A stretch of DNA of 36,992 nucleotides from GCA-016699975 sp964515255 (GCA_964515255.1 CAZETL010000002.1:1-36992); one strand, 5' to 3'. Counted from the first letter of the stretch, positions 24,887 to 33,189 are shown. Translations and numbers: made by a program. Notes: a model not told the origin generated them from the letters alone.

Positions 24887-24933
24887 AAGGACGGCATTAC
24901 TTATGTGTGCTGTCCTTCTTTATTTTCATTTTT
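24887..24933 (+). terminator. terminator of orphan gene 24615
   Basis: AAGGACGGCA (24887-24896) pairs with TGCTGTCCTT (24908-24917) with one G-U pair, followed by a T-rich tail to 24933. It may also affect the minus-strand transcript coming from nrdD, but no good T run follows on that strand. Confidence 0.7.
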
Positions 24934-24958
24934 ACCCCCACATTTTCTCTCCGAATGG

Positions 24959-25210
24959 TCATGCTGCGCTCGGGATGTATTCGAGGCGGTCGCCATATTC
25001 CTGCTGCTTCCCTTTGTTCCACTGTTCGACGGGGCGGATATAGCCGACGACTCGAGTGTAGACTTCCGCTTTCTGGAAATCGGCGAGCGCGGGATTCATC
25101 TCGTGGCAGGAGCGGCATTTTGCAAAGGTTTCGCCGCTTGCCTCATAGGGCATATATTCCTCACCTTTCTTCAGTGTCTTTTCGCAATCGTGGCACGTTA
25201 TCGCTTGCAT
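24959..25210 (-). CDS. separate glycyl-radical subunit of class III RNR (NrdD C-terminal domain)
   Basis: 83 residues. The N-terminal half is a zinc knuckle: TCHDCEKTL (residues 5-13) and KCRSCHEM (about 31-38). The C-terminal half, EVYTRVVGYIRPVEQWNKGK then EYGDRLEY, matches the extreme C-terminus of Thermotoga/archaeal-type NrdD, where the Gly of RVxGY carries the stable radical (about residue 57 here). The large NrdD in the same locus stops before this region. It is therefore very likely a dissociable radical-carrying subunit, comparable in logic to GrcA/YfiD for pyruvate formate-lyase. The start has T at -1 and no SD. Confidence 0.8.
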   Translation of the reverse strand: MQAITCHDCEKTLKKGEEYMPYEASGETFAKCRSCHEMNPALADFQKAEVYTRVVGYIRPVEQWNKGKQQEYGDRLEYIPSAA

Positions 25211-25301
25211 ACTCTTTTTGTTAGAGATTATTTTTTACATTTTTTGGCGGCGTGGAGGGATGTTTTTTTAAGAAAATCTTGGCAGCTTGCTCCTGAGTGA
25301 T

Positions 25302-25604
25302 TCATCTGGGAATCTCTTCCCACTGTACCCCTGATTCAAACGCATTCACATCCTCTTCGTATTGTTCGCGCGTTGCTCGAATGGTTATCGAATCAATATG
25401 CAATTTTGTTCCATGCATGTCCAGAAGTGCTTTCGCCTCCCTTGCTTTATTGACGCCGACCCAGTTGGCAACTATTGAGAAACGAGCGGAGGGATTTCTT
25501 CTAATTCTTTCTCGCAAAGAAGAAACAAAACTTCCGAAATCCACCTTGTTAAATTCTACGCCGAGTTCGAGCGGGAGCTCTTTTTCGGCGGGAATTCTTT
25601 CCAT
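25302..25604 (-). CDS. unknown 100-residue protein between the two nrdD parts
   Basis: Family not recognised. It is a soluble, charged protein with one Trp-rich C-terminus and alternating hydrophobic positions (RFSIVANWVGVNKAREAKAL) suggesting an alpha/beta fold. It follows nrdD by 33 bases and precedes the glycyl-radical gene by 91 bases on the same strand, so it is probably co-transcribed with both. The start has T at -1 with a weak purine stretch (AAGGAA). A link to nucleotide reduction is only by position. Confidence 0.55.
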   Translation of the reverse strand: MERIPAEKELPLELGVEFNKVDFGSFVSSLRERIRRNPSARFSIVANWVGVNKAREAKALLDMHGTKLHIDSITIRATREQYEEDVNAFESGVQWEEIPR

Positions 25605-25637
25605 AAGTTTTTCCTTACCAATTATTTTTTTGAATTT

Positions 25638-27725
25638 TTACGCTTTCTTATACTCTTTCGCGGTTGGCGCTGCTACGCACTTCGGACAAGTCTTGTGTTC
25701 GCCGGGGAGATAGCCGTGCGCGGGGCAAACGCTGAAGGTCGGAGACAGCGTGAAGTAAGGAAGGCGGTATTTCTCGGCGATTCTCTTGACGAGCGTTTTC
25801 GCAAGCGCGGGATCATTGATGCGCTCCCCGAGGAATCCGTGGAGAACCGTTCCTCCGGTGTATTGCGTCTGGAGATTATCCTGGAGGTCGAGCGCTTCGA
25901 AGATGTCGTCGGTAAAGCCGACGGGGAGATGGGAGGAATTGGTGTAGTACGGTTCGGCGTGTTTTGTTTTCACTTCCCGATCATTCGCGACGGTGATATC
26001 GGGGTATTTCTTCATATCGAGAAGCGCGAGCCGGTACGCGGTTCCTTCAGCCGGAGTCGCTTCGAGATTAAAGAGATTATTCGTCTTCTCCTGGTAATTT
26101 CCGATTCGTTCGCGCATATGCGTGAGGAGTCGCTCTGCAAACGATTGTCCCTTGGAAGTCGTGATGTCGGTTTTGAGGAGATTTCGGATCGCTTCATTGG
26201 TGCCGACGAGTCCGATGGTGCTGAAGTGATTCTTCCAGAATTGTTGGAACCGCTTCTTTACATTCGACAAATAGAACTTCGTATAGGGATACAGACCCTT
26301 TTCAGTGAGGCCTTCAACTACCTTCCGTTTTATTTCGAGGCTTTCTTTCGCAATATCCATGAGCCGATCCAGGCGTTTGAAGAAATCCTTTTCATTTTTC
26401 GCGAGGTATCCAATGCGCGGAAGATTGAGCGTGACGACTCCGATTGAGCCGGTAAGGGGGTTTGCGCCGAAAAGTCCGCCGCCGCGGCGGCGGAGCTCGC
26501 GATTGTCGAGCCGGAGTCGGCAGCACATGCTTCGCGCGTCGTCAGGGCTCATGTCGGAGTTTACGAAATTGGCAAAGTAGGGAATGCCGTATTTCGCAGT
26601 CATTTCCCAGAGCGGCGCGTGCGCCGGATTGTTCCAGTCGAAGTCCTTCGTGATGTTGTAGGTCGGGATAGGGAACGTGAAAATGCGGCCCGATGAATCG
26701 CCTTCGCACATGACCTCCGCAAAAGCGCGATTGATCATCGCCATCTCAGCAGCAAAATCGCCGTAGGTTTCTTTCTGCGGTTCGCCGCCGATAATGACAT
26801 GCTCGCTGGAGAGGATTTTCGGCGGAATGAGATCAAGCGTGATATTCGAGAACGGCGTCTGGAATCCGACGCGCGTCGAAACGTTCATGTTGAAGACGAA
26901 AGATTGAATCTCCTGCTTTACTTGTCGATACGAAAGTTTGTCATACCGGACGAAAGGAGCGAGCAATGTGTCGAAGTTGGAAAATGCCTGTGCGCCCGCG
27001 ACTTCGCCTTGGAGCGTATAGATGAACTTCACCATTTGCCCAAGTGCCGATCCGAGGTGTTTTGCTGGTTTGCACGAGACTTTGCCGGGGACGCCGGTGA
27101 AGCCGCGACGGAGGAGATCTTCCAGATCCCAGCCACAGCAATAGGCGGAGATGAGTTGGAGATCGTGGATATGGAGATCGCCCGATTCATGGGCTTCGCG
27201 GACTTCTTTCGGATAAATCCGATTCATCCAGTATTTCGTGCTGATTGCAGAAGAGACGTAGTTATTGAGTCCTTGCAAAGAATACGCCATATTGGCGTTT
27301 TCTTTCACGAGCCAGTCGAGATTGCCGATATATTTATCGACAAGATGGACAGCTTTGACGAGAGACTCTTCCGCTTCTCGTGTCTCTCGATGTTGTTCGC
27401 GGTAGAGAATATACGCTTTTGCCGTCTCGTGGTATCCCTCGGACATGAGGACGGTTTCGACGAGGTCCTGAATCTCTTCGATCTTTGGGATGAATTTCCC
27501 GAGGTTTTGTTTTGCGTATCGGCGGGACTTTTGCTCCAGAAGCGACACGACTTTTTTGCCGAGGCGAGGGGCTTCTTTTTCTGTTCCTGCTTGCGTCGCG
27601 GAGAGGGCTTTTTCGATGGCGTTCGCAATTTTGTACGGGTTGAATGGCACGGTTCGACCGCTTCGCTTTCGCACGGATTCGACCGATGCTTTTTCTTTTT
27701 GTTTGAGAGATTTTTTCGTTGCCAT
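25638..27725 (-). CDS. nrdD: anaerobic ribonucleoside-triphosphate reductase, catalytic chain lacking the glycyl-radical tail
   Basis: About 695 residues. An N-terminal ATP-cone (about 18-105, RSGRTVPFNPYKIANAIEKAL) is followed by the barrel with CCRLRLDN and GGGLFGANPLTGSIG (about 405-435), the conserved Cys-bearing active-site region of class III enzymes. The C-terminus reaches the zinc-site motif CPAHGYLPGEHKTCPKC and then stops after 12 unrelated residues (VAAPTAKEYKKA); the RVxGY glycyl-radical segment that should follow is missing. No frameshifted remnant exists directly downstream. ATG 27725 (T at -1) is preferred; ATG 27737 or GTG 27773 are alternatives. Confidence 0.9.
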   Translation of the reverse strand: MATKKSLKQKEKASVESVRKRSGRTVPFNPYKIANAIEKALSATQAGTEKEAPRLGKKVVSLLEQKSRRYAKQNLGKFIPKIEEIQDLVETVLMSEGYHETAKAYILYREQHRETREAEESLVKAVHLVDKYIGNLDWLVKENANMAYSLQGLNNYVSSAISTKYWMNRIYPKEVREAHESGDLHIHDLQLISAYCCGWDLEDLLRRGFTGVPGKVSCKPAKHLGSALGQMVKFIYTLQGEVAGAQAFSNFDTLLAPFVRYDKLSYRQVKQEIQSFVFNMNVSTRVGFQTPFSNITLDLIPPKILSSEHVIIGGEPQKETYGDFAAEMAMINRAFAEVMCEGDSSGRIFTFPIPTYNITKDFDWNNPAHAPLWEMTAKYGIPYFANFVNSDMSPDDARSMCCRLRLDNRELRRRGGGLFGANPLTGSIGVVTLNLPRIGYLAKNEKDFFKRLDRLMDIAKESLEIKRKVVEGLTEKGLYPYTKFYLSNVKKRFQQFWKNHFSTIGLVGTNEAIRNLLKTDITTSKGQSFAERLLTHMRERIGNYQEKTNNLFNLEATPAEGTAYRLALLDMKKYPDITVANDREVKTKHAEPYYTNSSHLPVGFTDDIFEALDLQDNLQTQYTGGTVLHGFLGERINDPALAKTLVKRIAEKYRLPYFTLSPTFSVCPAHGYLPGEHKTCPKCVAAPTAKEYKKA

Positions 27726-27802
27726 ACCTTTTTTCATGGAGAAAAGAAAAACCGTGGAAATCTTCTCCCCCACGGAGTGCGCGCTTCGAAGGGCGCCTCC
27801 CC

Positions 27803-27831
27803 ATTATCTTCCAAATAAAAAAACTCGTAAA
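27803..27831 (-). promoter_or_regulatory. promoter of the nrdD operon
   Basis: On the minus strand TTTACG (complement of 27826-27831), 17-base spacer, GATAAT (complement of 27803-27808). It is a moderate match, placed 78 bases before the nrdD start. I see no convincing NrdR box. Confidence 0.4.
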
Positions 27832-27857
27832 GTTTCCCGTAGGGAAGGGGAGAATGG

Positions 27858-27863
27858 TATACT
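27858..27863 (+). promoter_or_regulatory. extended -10 of the acyl-CoA synthetase gene
   Basis: TATACT with TG at 27855-27856 forms an extended -10; the -35 is poor. It lies 42 bases before the ATG at 27906, divergent from nrdD but not overlapping its promoter. Confidence 0.45.
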
Positions 27864-27905
27864 GAAGACGCTTTTCGTCGAGGATAAATTGAGAAGTTTT
27901 CTCCT

Positions 27906-30026
27906 ATGAGCATTGCGTCGCTTCTTGAACCGAAATCGATAGCCGTCGTAGGCGCTTCCACACAGGCGGGAAGCGTCGGAAATGATATTGTCAAAAATCT
28001 CGTTACACAAGGCTTTCAAGGGAAAGTTTTTCCCGTGAACCCAAAAACAAATGAATTGTACGGAGTTCCTTGTTTCCCAAATGTATCTTCGATTGAAGAT
28101 GACATTGAATGCGTCGTGATTGCCGTGCCGGCGAGCATTGTGCCCCAGGTATTGCGGGAAGCGGTGGAGAAAGGGATTCGGGCGGCAATTGTCATTTCCG
28201 CGGGATTCGGCGAATCGGGTCATGAGGATCTGGAACAAGAAATCGCATCGATTGCTGAGAAGGGCGGTATTTCCCTCTTGGGCCCGAATTGTCTCGGAGT
28301 TGTGAACCCCTCTCTTTCTCTCAACGCCTCTTTTGCGAGAACGCTTCCGAAGCGCGGCGGCGTTGCATTTTTGTCGCAGAGCGGCGCACTTGGCACGGCA
28401 ATTCTCGACGCCGCCGGAAATTATGGTATCGGGATATCCAAATTCGTCAGTCTCGGGAACAAGGCGCGCCTTGATGAACAGGCATTGCTTGAGTATCTTG
28501 CGCAGGATCGGAAAACGAAAGTTATCGCGATATACGCTGAGTCATTCAGGAACCCGGGGGCATTGAAGCGTATCGCGCGAAAGATGGCGATGTCGAAGCG
28601 TCCGAAGCCGATTATCGTGTTGAAATCTGGCCGGACGAATGCGGGCGCGTCGGCGCTTGCCTCCCATACAGGGGCGCTTGCTGGGAACGATGCGAGCTAT
28701 CAGGCGCTTTTTGAAGAGTCCGGGATACTCCGTGCGGAGACCGTAGAAGAGCTATTCCTATTGGCGCGAGCATTCTCGCTTGCTCCGATTCCGAAGGGTC
28801 GTCATGTCGCTATCCTCACAAATGCCGGAGGTCCGGGAGTGCTTGCTGCTGATGCGGCGATTTCTTCCGGCCTTGTTCTTGCTCCGATGAGCGAGAAAAC
28901 GAAAAACTCTCTGAGGAGTTTTCTGCCGGAGGCTGCGAGCGTAAAGAACCCGGTTGATATTCTCGGCGATGCGCGAAGCGACAGATATTTGAGAGCTCTG
29001 AGCGAAGTGCTGGCGGATTCGGAAGTGCAGTCCGTGCTTGTTCTCTTGACGCCGCAGTCCATGACGGATATAGAGGCGATTGCTGATTCGATCGCTGAGG
29101 AGGCGAAAAAACATGAGAAGCCCGTAGTGGCCGTATTCATGGGAGGGAAACTGGTTTCGAGCGGATTAAAGACGCTTCTCCGGAAGAAGATTCCAACGGC
29201 AAGCTTTCCCGAAGCGGGAATTTGCATGCTCTCGGCGCTCGCAAGGTTCTCTGAGTGGTGTGGTTCAATTTGGTCGAGAGAGGCCGGGCCTTATGTGTAC
29301 GCGATTCTTCCAGCATCGGATCGCATTCGCAAGGAGCAGGCGAAAGATATCGTGCAGGCGGTTCGCGATTCGGGGAGGCACATGCTCTCACCCGTTGAAA
29401 CACTGGATTTCTTTTCGAGTTACGGTTTTCCGATACCGAAATACGGCAGGGCATTGACATTGGAAGATGCTGTCCGAGTTGCCGGGGAGATCGGGGGCGA
29501 GTGTGCGATGAAAATACTCTCTGACGATATTACCCACAAGACTGATTCTGGAGGCGTTTCCCTTGGTGTTCGTCCGGAACAAGCCGGTGCAGCATTCTCT
29601 GATATGATGAAGCGCGTCCAGACAAGAGTCCCGGATGCGCAGCTCGATGGCGTGCTTCTTATGGAAATGGCTGCCTCCGGCGGTTTCGAATTGATTCTTG
29701 GGAGTTTTCGCGATTCGAATCTTGGGAACACGATTATGATTGGCGCGGGCGGCATTTATTCCGAGACGCTCAAGGATACAGCTTTCGGCCTTGCTCCGGT
29801 TGATCGCGATCGAGCTGGGCGAATGATTTCATCGCTTCGAGTCGCCCCCATTCTGAGCGGAGCGAGAGGGAAGGGCGCGCTTGATATGGCGGCGTTTATC
29901 GAGTGTATCGGTCGTCTTTCAGAACTTCTGGCGGATTTTCCGGAAATTCGCGAACTTGATATGAATCCAGTTCTTGTCTATGAGAACAGAGTGGTAGTCG
30001 TCGACGGCAGGGTTATGCTGGACTGA
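27906..30026 (+). CDS. ADP-forming acetyl/acyl-CoA synthetase, fused alpha-beta
   Basis: 706 residues. Converts acyl-CoA + ADP + phosphate to acid + CoA + ATP, the energy-yielding last step of fermentation in many anaerobes. Domains: CoA-binding Rossmann (1-125, SIAVVGASTQAGSVGNDIV), succinyl-CoA-synthetase-like ligase domain (GPNCLGVVNP, SQSGALGTAILDAA), the ASHTGALAG segment near residue 250 containing a catalytic-type His, and a C-terminal ATP-grasp domain (about 480-700, AMKILSDDITHKTDSGGV). The fused alpha-beta layout is one of the known arrangements. The natural partner is the 2-oxoacid:ferredoxin oxidoreductase at 2854-5417. Confidence 0.92.
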   Translation: MSIASLLEPKSIAVVGASTQAGSVGNDIVKNLVTQGFQGKVFPVNPKTNELYGVPCFPNVSSIEDDIECVVIAVPASIVPQVLREAVEKGIRAAIVISAGFGESGHEDLEQEIASIAEKGGISLLGPNCLGVVNPSLSLNASFARTLPKRGGVAFLSQSGALGTAILDAAGNYGIGISKFVSLGNKARLDEQALLEYLAQDRKTKVIAIYAESFRNPGALKRIARKMAMSKRPKPIIVLKSGRTNAGASALASHTGALAGNDASYQALFEESGILRAETVEELFLLARAFSLAPIPKGRHVAILTNAGGPGVLAADAAISSGLVLAPMSEKTKNSLRSFLPEAASVKNPVDILGDARSDRYLRALSEVLADSEVQSVLVLLTPQSMTDIEAIADSIAEEAKKHEKPVVAVFMGGKLVSSGLKTLLRKKIPTASFPEAGICMLSALARFSEWCGSIWSREAGPYVYAILPASDRIRKEQAKDIVQAVRDSGRHMLSPVETLDFFSSYGFPIPKYGRALTLEDAVRVAGEIGGECAMKILSDDITHKTDSGGVSLGVRPEQAGAAFSDMMKRVQTRVPDAQLDGVLLMEMAASGGFELILGSFRDSNLGNTIMIGAGGIYSETLKDTAFGLAPVDRDRAGRMISSLRVAPILSGARGKGALDMAAFIECIGRLSELLADFPEIRELDMNPVLVYENRVVVVDGRVMLD

Positions 30027-30088
30027 AAGAGTAAAGGCGGAATGCGGTTGATTCATTCGATTTTCTGACCGATTTTGTCGTTTCGCGA

Positions 30089-30111
30089 TTTTTCCTGAGA
30101 AGGAGGAAAAA
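30089..30111 (+). promoter_or_regulatory. hairpin covering a strong SD sequence
   Basis: TTTTTCCT (30089-30096) pairs perfectly with AGGAAAAA (30104-30111) and the second arm overlaps AGGAGG (30101-30106). It could be a weak terminator of the upstream gene or a structure hiding the SD of a tiny downstream frame. The rest of 30027-30219 shows only a short imperfect repeat near 30114-30137. Confidence 0.35.
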
Positions 30112-30119
30112 GTGCTCAC

Positions 30120-30236
30120 ATGTCGCTTGTGAGTGCGAATGGAGTGGAGGAAGGTTATTGGCTTATCTTGACGGCCTGTCACTTGATGGGGAGTACCATT
30201 GAGGAATATTCCAGGAGGATTATTTCTTCTCGATGA
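30120..30236 (+). CDS. doubtful 38-residue reading frame
   Basis: ATG 30120 opens a 38-codon frame (MSLVSANGVEEGYWLILTAC at the start) that ends inside the 3' end of the convergent isomerase gene. The AGGAGG upstream is better placed for a GTG at 30112, whose frame closes after six codons. There is no similarity that I recognise, and it may be noncoding. Confidence 0.2.
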   Translation: MSLVSANGVEEGYWLILTACHLMGSTIEEYSRRIISSR

Positions 30237-31068
30237 GCTCGATGTTCTCAATGGTGACGTTTTCTTTCGGATGATCTTTTTTGTCCGTATCGACTTTCTC
30301 GATTTTACGAACCACATCCATTCCATCCGTAACTTCTCCGAAATTGGTGTAGCGGCCATCGAGAAGGGGCGTTGATTTCGCGGTCACGATGAAGAATTGG
30401 GACCCGTTTGTGTTGGGGCCGGCATTTGCCATGGCGATGGATCCTTGGACGAGTTTGCGCGAGTTTATTTCGTCGCCGAAAGTGTATCCCGGTCCGCCTT
30501 GACCGTCATCCGCCCAGTTGTCGTCTTTGGAGTTCGGATCGCCAGCTTGGATGATGAAACCCTTAATGATGCGATGGAATCGAATGCCGTTGTAGAAATC
30601 GTCATGCGCGAGCTTGAGGAAGTTCTCGACGGTTTTCGGGGCGTCGTCACTGTAAAACTTTATTGTGATAGCGCCCTCGCTGGTGTTCATTATTGCGCCG
30701 CTATATTTTTTTATGAGTTTCAGATCGCCACTTTTCTCTCCATTGCTTGATGTGCTTTCCTCCGGCGTTGGTCCAGTGGTTTCCCCTTCGGTTTCAGGCG
30801 GCTTTTGCGGTGGATCAGCGATCCCACCACTCTCTGGAACATGGGGTGTTGGGGGCATCGCGGCTTCCTCGTTTGTTGCGGCGCTTTGCGTTTTCTCGAC
30901 CGAAGCGGCGCTGGATGACGGCGGTGTGCTGGTGTTCTTTATGGCACGAGAGAGATAGCTGTAATCGCCGCGGCTAGACGTGAGTGTTTCCGGAGCCGGC
31001 TCTTGCGAGCATCCGGAGAGCGTCAGTACGGAAGCGAGGAGAAAAGCGATGAGAGAGAATTTTTTCAT
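30220..31068 (-). CDS. lipoprotein peptidyl-prolyl cis-trans isomerase (cyclophilin type)
   Basis: 282 residues. A signal peptide ends in a lipobox LTLSGC (Cys about residue 20), so the protein is lipid-anchored outside the membrane. A Pro/Ser/Thr/Glu-rich spacer (about 25-110) precedes a cyclophilin domain (about 120-280) with NFLKLAHDDFYNGIRFHRI, FIIQAGDPN, and AMANAGPNTNGSQFF, the usual catalytic and substrate-groove segments. It helps fold secreted proteins, possibly those of the Cys- and Pro-rich cluster in this window. ATG 31068 (T at -1) fits the signal peptide; the longer frame from 31248 does not. Confidence 0.9.
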   Translation of the reverse strand: MKKFSLIAFLLASVLTLSGCSQEPAPETLTSSRGDYSYLSRAIKNTSTPPSSSAASVEKTQSAATNEEAAMPPTPHVPESGGIADPPQKPPETEGETTGPTPEESTSSNGEKSGDLKLIKKYSGAIMNTSEGAITIKFYSDDAPKTVENFLKLAHDDFYNGIRFHRIIKGFIIQAGDPNSKDDNWADDGQGGPGYTFGDEINSRKLVQGSIAMANAGPNTNGSQFFIVTAKSTPLLDGRYTNFGEVTDGMDVVRKIEKVDTDKKDHPKENVTIENIELIEKK

Positions 31069-31205
31069 AGGGACTGGAACATTGCTTGCGCTTCTCGGTC
31101 GCAGAAAAGAAAGCGTCTTCTTTTCAGGATAGCATAGATTCCCTCTTCGTTCAGAAAGATTCGTTTGTTCGGAGAATCCTGCATCCTGGACGAAACACTC
31201 TTTCC

Positions 31206-31916
31206 ATGGCACTATTTGAATACATCTTTCTGAAGCCAATGGGACCATTTTCTATTCGAATTCTCTTTGATTCAGTGCTTTTTCTTGCATGCGCGGCAAG
31301 CTTCTCTTTGCTTTCAGCGAGGATGTTTCTTACTGGAACGGATGGCTACTTCTTTCTGTCTTGGAATCTCGTGCTTGCCGCGGTCCCATATGGCCTCGCG
31401 CTTTTCTGGGACCGCGTATCCCATAGGGAATCCGCCTCGGCGTGGAAGGAAAGCGGTATTTTTTTGCTCTGGCTTTTTTTCTTTCCAAATGCGCCGTATA
31501 TCGTGACGGATTTTATCCATGTTCCGTGGGCGTATCCGAATTCGTCGAGATTCGCTTTTGATTTCTTGCTTGTTGCTTCGTTCGCCGTTTCCGGAATGCT
31601 CTTCGGATTGGGATCATTATTTCATGTCCATGCCGCGCTTCGAGATCGAATAGGGAGGACTTTTGCTGGAATCGTGGTGGCTTTCTCGATTTCCCTTGCA
31701 GGCATCGGCATGTACCTCGGGCGATTCCTCCGTTGGAACAGTTGGGACGTTCTGCTGAATCCGCTCCGGGTGCTTCGAGATGCGGCGCTCCGCTATGGCG
31801 ATCCCGCTTGGTTTGAACATGCGGCGGCCCTTTCGATTCTATTCGCTGCATTTATCGGAGTTTCGTACGGGATGTTCCTTGGGATGCGCCGCCTGCTTTC
31901 GAAGCTCGAGAGATAG
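31206..31916 (+). CDS. DUF1361 integral membrane protein
   Basis: About 236 residues from ATG 31206; a longer frame from 31086 exists but would add a non-conserved extension overlapping the divergent promoter region. Six to seven hydrophobic segments are visible. The motif FFPNAPYIVTDFIHV (about 100 residues in) is characteristic of DUF1361 (PF07099). No function is established for the family. It ends 14 bases from the convergent nuclease gene. Confidence 0.75.
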   Translation: MALFEYIFLKPMGPFSIRILFDSVLFLACAASFSLLSARMFLTGTDGYFFLSWNLVLAAVPYGLALFWDRVSHRESASAWKESGIFLLWLFFFPNAPYIVTDFIHVPWAYPNSSRFAFDFLLVASFAVSGMLFGLGSLFHVHAALRDRIGRTFAGIVVAFSISLAGIGMYLGRFLRWNSWDVLLNPLRVLRDAALRYGDPAWFEHAAALSILFAAFIGVSYGMFLGMRRLLSKLER

Positions 31917-31930
31917 AATCTTTGGTCGCT

Positions 31931-33082
31931 CTATTCTTCCCCGTCTTCGCTTTGAGTTTTCTTGACACGAATCGACACGGATGATTTCGCAAATTTTTTC
32001 GCCGCGCCTTCTATCTGGTCCCTTGTCTCTCGGGGGAGCGAGGCGAAGGTTCTTTTGACGAGCGTCTGGTTGACCGCAAGCACGCTCTCCCATTTGCCAA
32101 GAGGGAGGAGCATTTCTCGAAGTTTTTCCCGGTCATAGTCGTATTTCTCGGTCCGGACGCGTTCGACAATCCCGCTTTCTCCGAAAAGCCGTTCGACGCC
32201 CTCGGCATCCATATAGCCGAGGATGGTTTCCTGGAGTTTCATGAGCTTTTGTTTCTCGAGCTCGATTGCGCGTTTCGCGGAGAGGTACTCGTTGATCGCC
32301 CGCTCTTTTTCTTCTTTTCCAGCCGCCTCGCGGTCGCGGAATTTATGCTTCCACATGGGGCATATCTTTTGGAACCCGCACCAGTCGCAGAGCGGACCGA
32401 CTCGCGGATCGAAGTGTCCGGACTCGATATCATTGATGGTGTCGAGGAAAAGCAGGTCCACTTTCCGAAGATCTTCCAGGGTGCGCGTCGAGGAGAGTTT
32501 CACTCCGTGTTTCAGGTAGTAGAGACTTACGGTGAGCTGATCGAGATGTTCGGATTCTTTCGGATAACGGGCGAGGAATGCTTTTGCGTAGACAGACAAC
32601 TGAAGATTTTCGTCCACGTCTTTTTGGGAGGGCATTTTCCGTCCGGTTTTGTAATCGATGATTTCGTAGCCGCTCGGTGTCTTATCGAGTCGGTCGATGA
32701 TGCCCCGGATCGTATGCGGCGACCCCCCTTCGTCGGTGATATCGAGTTGAAACGGCGTCTCGAGCGCGATCACGGTGTATTGCGACGGATCATTTGCTTC
32801 CCGGTATCGACGGATCATTTCGATGCCCATGGAGAAAGCTGCTCGTTCTTCGTCCGGATTGTCGTACACGGCGTCGTTCCAATTCTTCGCGAAGTGATTG
32901 ATTGCATCCTCGAGGGATGGCGGAAGAAGGGATGGTTCGTGGAGGTAGCGGAGCGTCGAGTGGACAAGCGTCCCGAAGACGGCCTCTTTCGATTTCGGCT
33001 CTTTCAATTTGTCTATTTCCTTGAATTTGTATTTCAAGGGGCAAGTGCGGTAGGAATCGAGAGAGGAATAGGAGAGGCGCAT
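31931..33082 (-). CDS. RecB/Cas4-like PD-(D/E)XK nuclease
   Basis: 383 residues. Active-site landmarks of PF12705-type nucleases: FGTLVHSTLRYLHE (His motif about residue 41), IIDRLDKT (Asp about 130) and IIDYKTGR (D-x-K about 144), then the QLSVYAKAF helix. Cysteines at the N-terminus (TCPLKYKF, Cys 14) and CDWCGFQKICP (about 232-242) form a four-Cys iron-sulfur cluster arrangement as in AddB/Cas4. A long charged helical C-terminus (about 250-383) follows. It probably takes part in DNA end processing; no CRISPR array or cas gene is present, so Cas4 itself is unlikely. The start has T at -1. Confidence 0.88.
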   Translation of the reverse strand: MRLSYSSLDSYRTCPLKYKFKEIDKLKEPKSKEAVFGTLVHSTLRYLHEPSLLPPSLEDAINHFAKNWNDAVYDNPDEERAAFSMGIEMIRRYREANDPSQYTVIALETPFQLDITDEGGSPHTIRGIIDRLDKTPSGYEIIDYKTGRKMPSQKDVDENLQLSVYAKAFLARYPKESEHLDQLTVSLYYLKHGVKLSSTRTLEDLRKVDLLFLDTINDIESGHFDPRVGPLCDWCGFQKICPMWKHKFRDREAAGKEEKERAINEYLSAKRAIELEKQKLMKLQETILGYMDAEGVERLFGESGIVERVRTEKYDYDREKLREMLLPLGKWESVLAVNQTLVKRTFASLPRETRDQIEGAAKKFAKSSVSIRVKKTQSEDGEE

Positions 33083-33162
33083 AGCTAAAAATGGATGCGA
33101 TACACTGTCGATAGGGAGGATAGATTCTAGTCACCGCCACTGTAGCAAAAAAGAAGAGAAAG

Positions 33163-33189
33163 AAAAAACCCATCCGATTGAGGATGGGT
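33163..33189 (-). terminator. terminator of the tandem-repeat gene
   Basis: ACCCATCC (33168-33175) pairs with GGATGGGT (33182-33189) around a six-base loop; on the minus strand a T run follows (A run 33163-33168). It ends transcription of 33588-33209 before the nuclease gene. Confidence 0.85.

Noticed and set aside
25605..25637. nrdD tail lost by a simple frameshift at its 3' end
   Set aside because: The AT-rich sequence after the stop encodes no RVxGY segment in any frame; that segment is in a gene of its own 430 bases away.
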